DNA of 64,000 nucleotides from Macrotrachela quadricornifera. Its lineage: Eukaryota > Rotifera > Eurotatoria > Philodinida > Philodinidae. The notes beneath the pieces were generated by a model. It had not been told where the DNA came from. It made no database searches and saw only the letters and a list, made by a program, of their open reading frames with translations. Shown piece by piece: positions 58,923-64,000 of the stretch. Both the position numbers and the translations under genes were made by a program. The stretch covers positions 29,440 through 93,439 of the forward strand of contig JAJEKB010020803.1 in NCBI GenBank assembly GCA_022393335.1, given 5' to 3'. Each line of letters opens with the position of its first letter. Position 1 is the stretch's first letter.

Positions 58923-60534
58923 AGTCAATGATGCAGATTTTCTTTTAAGCACGTATTACTCTCGCATTTTCAAGCACAGGTATTTTTCTTCTTTTTCTTC
59001 CCTGCCAGACAAGGCTTATTTTACGCCGTTTCTACGTCGTTTTACAAATGAAAATGTGCACTTTGATACGTGTAAAAACGCGTTTTTTTACTGACTTTGT
59101 CTGCCTGGGTTGTGTGAAGCATTTTCCCGTTCTGTATGAAAAGACTCATTAATGCTTATCAAAAGCGGAAGTGAAAAAAGTCACAACGTCCACAATTTGA
59201 TTATCGTTCTTCTTGAGTAGAGTTAACAAATAATTTCGATCGTTCTCGTTCTAAAAATATTCGATGTGCTTGCGGCAGAATAAACTGATTTTTTCAATCC
59301 TGACAGCTTTTTCATACTCCTTTATATATTAATGTGAGAGTATATATTGCGTTTGACGAAACTTGCTAGCTGACTAATGGATAACGCTGAGAAATACATT
59401 GAACCTTCAAAAATTGAGAGTATTGTAACAGTTTGCCAAAGAAGCTCATTACTATGGTAGAACACAAGATTCATAACGTTAGAGATATTGTTTGACGTCG
59501 ATTGCTAGATATTAGGCTGCAATTTTTTCTCAGTTAAAATCATTAATCAACGATTTATTAGGCCAGAAATTGATTCAAATTGTGTAGTTTCAATCAATTT
59601 TTAATTTAATATTCTTATTTAGATTCTCTGGTGAAAATATTCAAAAATACAGAAATTGATTTATTTTGAACAAAAAAAAATGTCTTCATATAAACATCGG
59701 TCAATATATAGGAGCCTGACCCTATCGACCATTGTGATGTCACAAAGTGAGGGTGAGGGGCGATGTGCCAAAGTGACGTTTCAAGGTGGGGATGAGGGTG
59801 AATAACCTTGAAATATTTCCTTTGGATGTTTCCTTGGGACGTCATCTTGAGCGTCACATGCTTTGCGGTTGCGCCGCAACTTGTGGCTAATCCTCTTGAA
59901 GGTGACTTAGATGCATAAGCATAAACCATCACCAGGTTTTATGTGCCAGTGTAGGATTTTGTAAGTTTAAGTTAATAGGATCCGATGTCGGATTTGTGGA
60001 TCTAGGTAATTCCTTTCCAGTAGTATCGATATTTGCGAAAATGATTTTTGATATTCACAAATATATCGAAGCAGCGATTCCCACCATTTTTCTATTTGAA
60101 TGACCATAATCGCATTCATTCTTAGTTCTATTATTAAGTTAATATGAAACTGTTACAAAATCCTATTTGCAGCAGGCTTTGCAGCAGCAAACACTCGATA
60201 TTTTTTAAAATTTTAGTATGTAAGTTTTAGAGTATTCGAATACATATCGATAATTACCATTCCTTTCAGAGTAGTAAAAATTACATATTTCAGTCTATTT
60301 CATATAGACCAATATCAGCTAGTCGATTTGGAAAGTATTAGTAATAGACGATGGTCGGATCCAATGTGGTCTATTTCTTGAAGATGAGCCTTTTTACATC
60401 TGAGGAAATTGATTATCTCGACTTATGCTTGCACTTTTTCTACGCGAAAAAATTAATAATGAAAGATATAGTGCATAATTAAGCGAGGTGGCATTTTCAA
60501 AATCGCATTGCTTCCCCTCCTCCTCCACCTTTTA
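58923..60534. other. 1.6-kb gene-free stretch
   Basis: It holds the promoter side of the transporter gene and a G-rich patch at 59745-59800 (GTGAGGGTGAGGGGCG, GGTGGGGATGAGGGTG). The minus frame 59615-59932 crossing that patch is His/Pro low complexity and is rejected as a gene. Confidence 0.45.
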
Positions 60535-61849
60535 CACTGGAAAAAAATAGGAGGCCTACCGAACTTTAAAGGCTTAGCACAGTTCTCCGAAACGATTTTA
60601 AGTTCTGTGGCATACAAATCGTTTCGTAACTATTATAAAGAACCTTTTTAACTTCTGAAAATTGCAAAAGGCTCCGAAGTTTGTTTACGAAACCCTCTGA
60701 AAGTTCCATGCACTGAACTTTCTGTAGTTCCATATCCATTGTACAAAGCTATTGATAGTTTCGCATAGTATTTAAACGTTCCGTATATATTCTATGAAAC
60801 CAGCCATAGTTTCGTAAATGCTCTAATAGTTCTGTATACGGTGTACGAAGCTAGTCATGACTCTGTAAAAGATGTACCGAACTAATACATAATTTACAAA
60901 ACTATGAACAGTTTCGTAAAACACCTAAAGATTCAGCTTACATTGTACAGAACTTTTCGTAGTATCATAAATGATGTAATGATTCGGCATGTCTTTTACG
61001 AAACCATCACAAGTTTCGCACAATATGTGTGAAAGTATCAGAGCACTTACGAAACTATGGATGAGTTTGCGGAACTTATACGAAACCTTTAGATGCTCTA
61101 TAAAACTGGTAATGGTTTCATAATATGTATATTAAACCTTCAGGTAAGTGACGAAACTGTTAATGGCTTCGCATAAGATTTACCAAACTATTAGATGGTT
61201 TTTGAAACTACAAATGATTTTGTAAAATATGTCCAGAACTTTTGCAACATTTACGATGGTATTCATGACTTCGTAAAAGTTATGCCAAACCATTACATCA
61301 TTTACGAAACTGTGAACAGTTTCGTACAATGCTTGCTGAATCTTTTGATATTTTACGAAACTTGCGATATATTCGTGTAAGATATTCGGAACTTTTAGTT
61401 GTTCCACGAAACTATCAATAGTTTCGTAACATATCAAAAAGTTCAGCATACATTGTACGAAACTGTTCATAGTTTCCTAAATGATGCAATGGTTTGGTAT
61501 ATCTTTTATGAAACCATAGCTAGTTTTGTACAATGTACTCGGAACTATTACAGCACTTACGAAACAATGAATGACTTTATAGAACTTATACGGAATCTTT
61601 AAATGCTCCAAGAAGATATCAACAATTTTGTACAAAAGATATGAAACTGCTGAAAGTTCAGTACATGATACAGAGAACTTCTCAAGGGTTTCGTAAAAAA
61701 AACTTCGAAACTCTGTTCAATTTTCGGGCTGGGGGTGAGAATCTGTATGAACATTTACAAAACAATTTTCATGCCACGAAAATTAAAACTGTTGCGTAAA
61801 ATAGTATCAAACCTTCAAAGTTCGGTAGAACACCTATTTTTTTACAGTG
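60535..61849. mobile_element. 1.3-kb MITE filled with a degenerate 51-bp palindromic repeat
   Basis: The terminal inverted repeats are CACTGGAAAAAAATAGG..CTACCGAACTTT at the left and its complement ending CCTATTTTTTTACAGTG at the right, about 38 bp with few mismatches. The interior is a run of units holding ACGAAACT..AGTTTCGTA. The word ACGAAAC (or ATGAAAC) falls at 61304, 61355, 61406, 61457, 61508 and 61558, a period of 50-51 bp, with weaker copies through the rest. The ends resemble Tc1/mariner MITEs, and the TA target is clear only at the left. Frames at 61180-61602 on both strands are by-products of the palindromes. Confidence 0.85.
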
Positions 61850-61850
61850 T

Positions 61851-62050
61851 GAGATAGCCCTCAGAAAGCTACTAATAATAAGCTAAGATAGGGCGCAAAA
61901 AGTTACTAATGGTATTCAAGATAGCCCTTAAAGAGTTACTTATTATCCTGAGATAACCCTCAAGAAGTTATCCAGAGTACCCCAAGAGAGCCCTCGACAA
62001 GTCACTAATGGTACTCTAAGTTAGTCCTCAAAAAATGATTTATAGTATCT
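61851..62050. repeat. Minisatellite, unit 33-34 bp, six copies
   Basis: Units of the form AAGATAGCCCTCAAAAAGTTACTAATGGTA start at about 61852, 61885, 61918, 61950, 61984 and 62018. It begins 2 bp after the right end of the preceding MITE, so it may have grown at the insertion site. Confidence 0.85.
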
Positions 62051-62448
62051 TTAAGGATGCGTTTAAAACTTACGGAACCTTTTTGTTCACTATTCATTCA
62101 CCGTTTTGTTTTGCCAGTGCAGGTTTATATATATATACACGAGTGAATTCATGAAAAATTATCATCTTTTAGAAGGTACTTTAAGATCGAGAATTGGTGC
62201 GAATGTCTTGTTATTTTGTAGAAGACATCCTGCGCATAATCAAGTAAGGACTTTTTTGATAAACTGGTATCTTAATTAATCAATTAATTATATATAGTTT
62301 TATATTTGGTGACAACACTGTCGAACCCAATATTTTCCGAAATCCTAGAAATTAATCAGTAAGTTTGTTGTATTATATAAAATTAATTAATTTGCTCTTT
62401 ATTGTAGATTAATTCATGAAACAATATGGCGACTAAGTGTTATTTTTA

Positions 62449-62653
62449 ACTAATGATGGAAACAGCTTCAGAGGTATTGAAGCAGTTGAGTCTCCATATT
62501 GCATCCATAAATCGATCTTATTTATATATGAAAAGTTACATAGAATTTGTGTACGAATTCTATGTAGCTTTTCATATATAAATAGGATCGATTTATGGAT
62601 GCAATATGGAGACTCAACTGCTTCAGTACCTCTGGAGCTGCTTCCGTCATCAA
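62449..62653. repeat. Near-perfect 205-bp palindrome
   Basis: The left half (62449-62547, with CAGTTGAGTCTCCATATTGC and ATCGATCTTATTTATATATG) is almost the exact complement of the right half, with fewer than ten spacer bases around GTGTACGAATTC. Because of the symmetry, the same protein frame appears on both strands; neither is a gene. Confidence 0.9.
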
Positions 62654-62659
62654 CTATTG

Positions 62660-62931
62660 GGTAGATGACAATAGGTTCAGTGCGAATAAGCTCGTACGAA
62701 ACTTCTTTTTCAGTTGGTGTGAAGACTTGAATACGAAACCTCTTTTCAATCTCGCGTAAAAGGTTCAGCATGAAACCTTCTCTACGGAACCTTGTGTACG
62801 AAACCTTTTTTGTCGCTCATTAAAAAAAAGTTCGGTACGAAACTTTTTTTTAGGGAACCAGTAAAGGATCGAACTGTGTACCCACGCGCGGATCTGTTTT
62901 TGGTTCGGTAAAGATCCTTTTTTTTACAGTG
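62660..62931. mobile_element. End fragment of an element related to the 60.5-kb MITE
   Basis: GTACGAAACTT, ATACGAAACCTC, GTACGAAACCTTTT and GGTACGAAACTTTTTT words recur. The right edge CCTTTTTTTTACAGTG (to 62931) repeats the terminal sequence of the element at 60535-61849. No partner left end was found; the 62449-62653 palindrome may lie inside it. Confidence 0.5.
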
Positions 62932-62936
62932 TGGAC

Positions 62937-63090
62937 ACCCAGTTAACTGGACTGATGGATACCTAGTACAATAGAAAGTACTGGTGATTCTATACATCAT
63001 AGATCAGTTAAAAATCTATTTGGCAAAAATAAATACCCAGTTAACTGGGTGCCCAGTTACCAGTTATTAACTGTCACTAGTGCATCCCTA
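62937..63090. repeat. CCCAGTTAACTGG palindromic repeats
   Basis: CCCAGTTAACTGG occurs at about 62938 and 63031, with TGCCCAGTTACCAGTTATTAACTG following. These are short palindromic words of unknown origin between two mobile remnants. Confidence 0.4.
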
Positions 63091-63464
63091 GATGTAGTAA
63101 ATGGTTTTGAAGATTTATCAATGGATCTTAATAATGAATATCAAACTGTTCTTGGTTATTTTGAAGAAACATATATTGGTAAGTAATTGTATATCTCTAA
63201 TAGAAATTCTTTTATGTAGTTTTTACTGGGAGATCACGCCCTGATCACACGCAAAGAGAGTCATTGTTTACCAATGACTTCTGGAATATGTTCAACCGAA
63301 CAGTTCAACCATTAATGAGGACGAATAACTCAGCAGAGGCATACCATTGTTGAATTAATTCAATATTTCAATGTTCTCATTCAGCTTTATGGGTTTTTCT
63401 ACAAAAACTTATTGATGAAGAAAATGCTATACATGCTGATATAGTTCATATAACATCTGGATAA
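63091..63464 (+). pseudogene. MULE-type transposase-related remnant
   Basis: The first block ends VLGYFEETYIG at a GTAAGT donor (63181). The intron is ~42 bp, and the next exon reads SLFTNDFWNMFNRT, then MRTNNSAEAYH, SIFQCSHSALWVFLQKL and a late DEENAIHADI. The W-x-M-x-x-R-T..RTNNxxExxH..HxxLWxF pattern is that of MULE/FLYWCH-associated transposase C-terminal regions. An in-frame TGA follows the AEAYHC residues, and upstream coding is lacking, so it is a dead fragment. Confidence 0.65.
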
Positions 63465-64000
63465 GTACCAAAAAGCAAGAAAAAGAATGAGCATTTTGAA
63501 AAATGACTGTTACATATAATTCCAAATCCTCATCAAGATATTCTGACACAACTCGATTCAATCGCTAATAATATTTCCTTATAATTATTTTTTTTTAAAT
63601 ATTTTTCGTGTTCAACTTTCACCAATCCAGAAAAGTACTTATTATGATTTTGCTGATATTTGAACATCTTTTTATTTGTGTTTGTTTTTCGAAGTGAAAA
63701 GAAGGTTTTGAAAGAATTGATTCAGTCATGATGAAGTAGAATGAGTTTTCGTCATTAATCAAATTTTTATTAGAAAAAGAAAGACTATATGAATCTATGC
63801 TGAAAATTGAGCATGCTTCATTCAATTATTTTTAATTTTACAGTTTTAAAATCATTTTTACATTGTGCCACATTTCTGTTGACTATGATTAAGCTATATG
63901 TCTTAATACTATTTTGATTTTATTATACATAAATCTACCAAATTAAAAATTTTAAAAAATTAAGTGTTCCGTTTTACTAATTTCACCCACACTTCTCTGG
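63465..64000. other. Gene-free stretch to window end
   Basis: AT-rich. A 68-codon minus frame at 63619-63825 has no support. Confidence 0.45.

Noticed and set aside
59615..59932. 105-codon minus frame with HPHPHLETS repeats
   Set aside because: Low complexity from a GTGAGGGTG-rich patch; no start context or domain.
61180..61602. Frames on both strands rich in FVxYxxxxNIxYE repeats
   Set aside because: By-products of the 51-bp palindromic repeat; the same pattern appears on both strands.
62433..62771. Two frames on opposite strands with the same internal protein
   Set aside because: Caused by the 205-bp palindrome at 62449-62653.
1..64000. CRISPR arrays, rRNA or tRNA genes
   Set aside because: No regular repeat-spacer array was seen; all tandem arrays have no unique spacers. 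I recognised no tRNA or rRNA sequence by eye, though a covariance search could not be run.

Overview
This window looks like nuclear DNA of a small invertebrate, most likely a bdelloid rotifer. The DNA is AT-rich, and most introns are 50-135 bp with GT..AG ends. The genes mix animal-type families (F-box/LRR, P-loop-RING, cysteine-rich membrane proteins) with proteins whose closest family resemblance is bacterial or fungal. Mobile-element debris lies between almost all genes. The species assignment is inference from this pattern, not from a marker gene.

Layout. 0-5.8 kb holds repeats only: a 583-bp foldback, a degenerate 63-67-bp tandem array, two copies of a dispersed Helentron-like element, and two CCGG-rich patches. 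5.8-9.6 kb holds a broken aerolysin-like beta-pore domain, a secreted or GPI-anchored cysteine-rich protein gene on the minus strand, and a disrupted type II membrane protein with a DUF2135/YfaP-like domain. 9.8-15.1 kb is a transposon graveyard: a piggyBac transposase with internal stops, a 690-bp hAT-like MITE that abuts its stop codon, and a decayed multi-copy gene of a large uncharacterised family. 18.4-26.8 kb is one gene built from three tandem ~450-residue modules, each with two membrane segments and shared cysteine motifs. Its fifth intron carries a 3.6-kb foldback with ~1-kb arms, itself split by a 1.2-kb Helentron-like insertion.

27.2-34.1 kb holds a small hypothetical gene and a four-exon 2,090-residue bacterial-type alpha-2-macroglobulin with an intact CxEQ thioester. 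35.6-40.6 kb holds a MITE, a broken membrane protein, hAT remnants, and a six-exon type II membrane protein with a Thr-rich stalk and a bacterial-looking extracellular domain. 42.9-45.1 kb is a single-exon P-loop GTPase-like/RING protein. 45.8-46.4 kb is a foldback. 47.4-49.4 kb is an F-box/LRR gene. 51.7-53.9 kb is a mariner pseudogene followed by Helentron-like copies. 57.0-58.9 kb is an intact eight-exon MFS transporter of the anion:cation symporter type best known from fungi. 60.5-62.9 kb is a MITE made almost wholly of a degenerate 51-bp palindromic repeat, a 33-34-bp minisatellite, and a near-perfect 205-bp palindrome. 63.1 kb has a MULE-type transposase-related remnant.

How it fits together. 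The likely functional genes act mostly at the cell surface or in defence: thioester protein, GTPase-RING, membrane receptors, and an organic-anion transporter. They sit like islands among non-autonomous elements. Several otherwise coherent reading frames are broken by a single base in an A/T run, so part of the apparent decay may be sequence error. Substitution-type stops elsewhere show that some decay is real.
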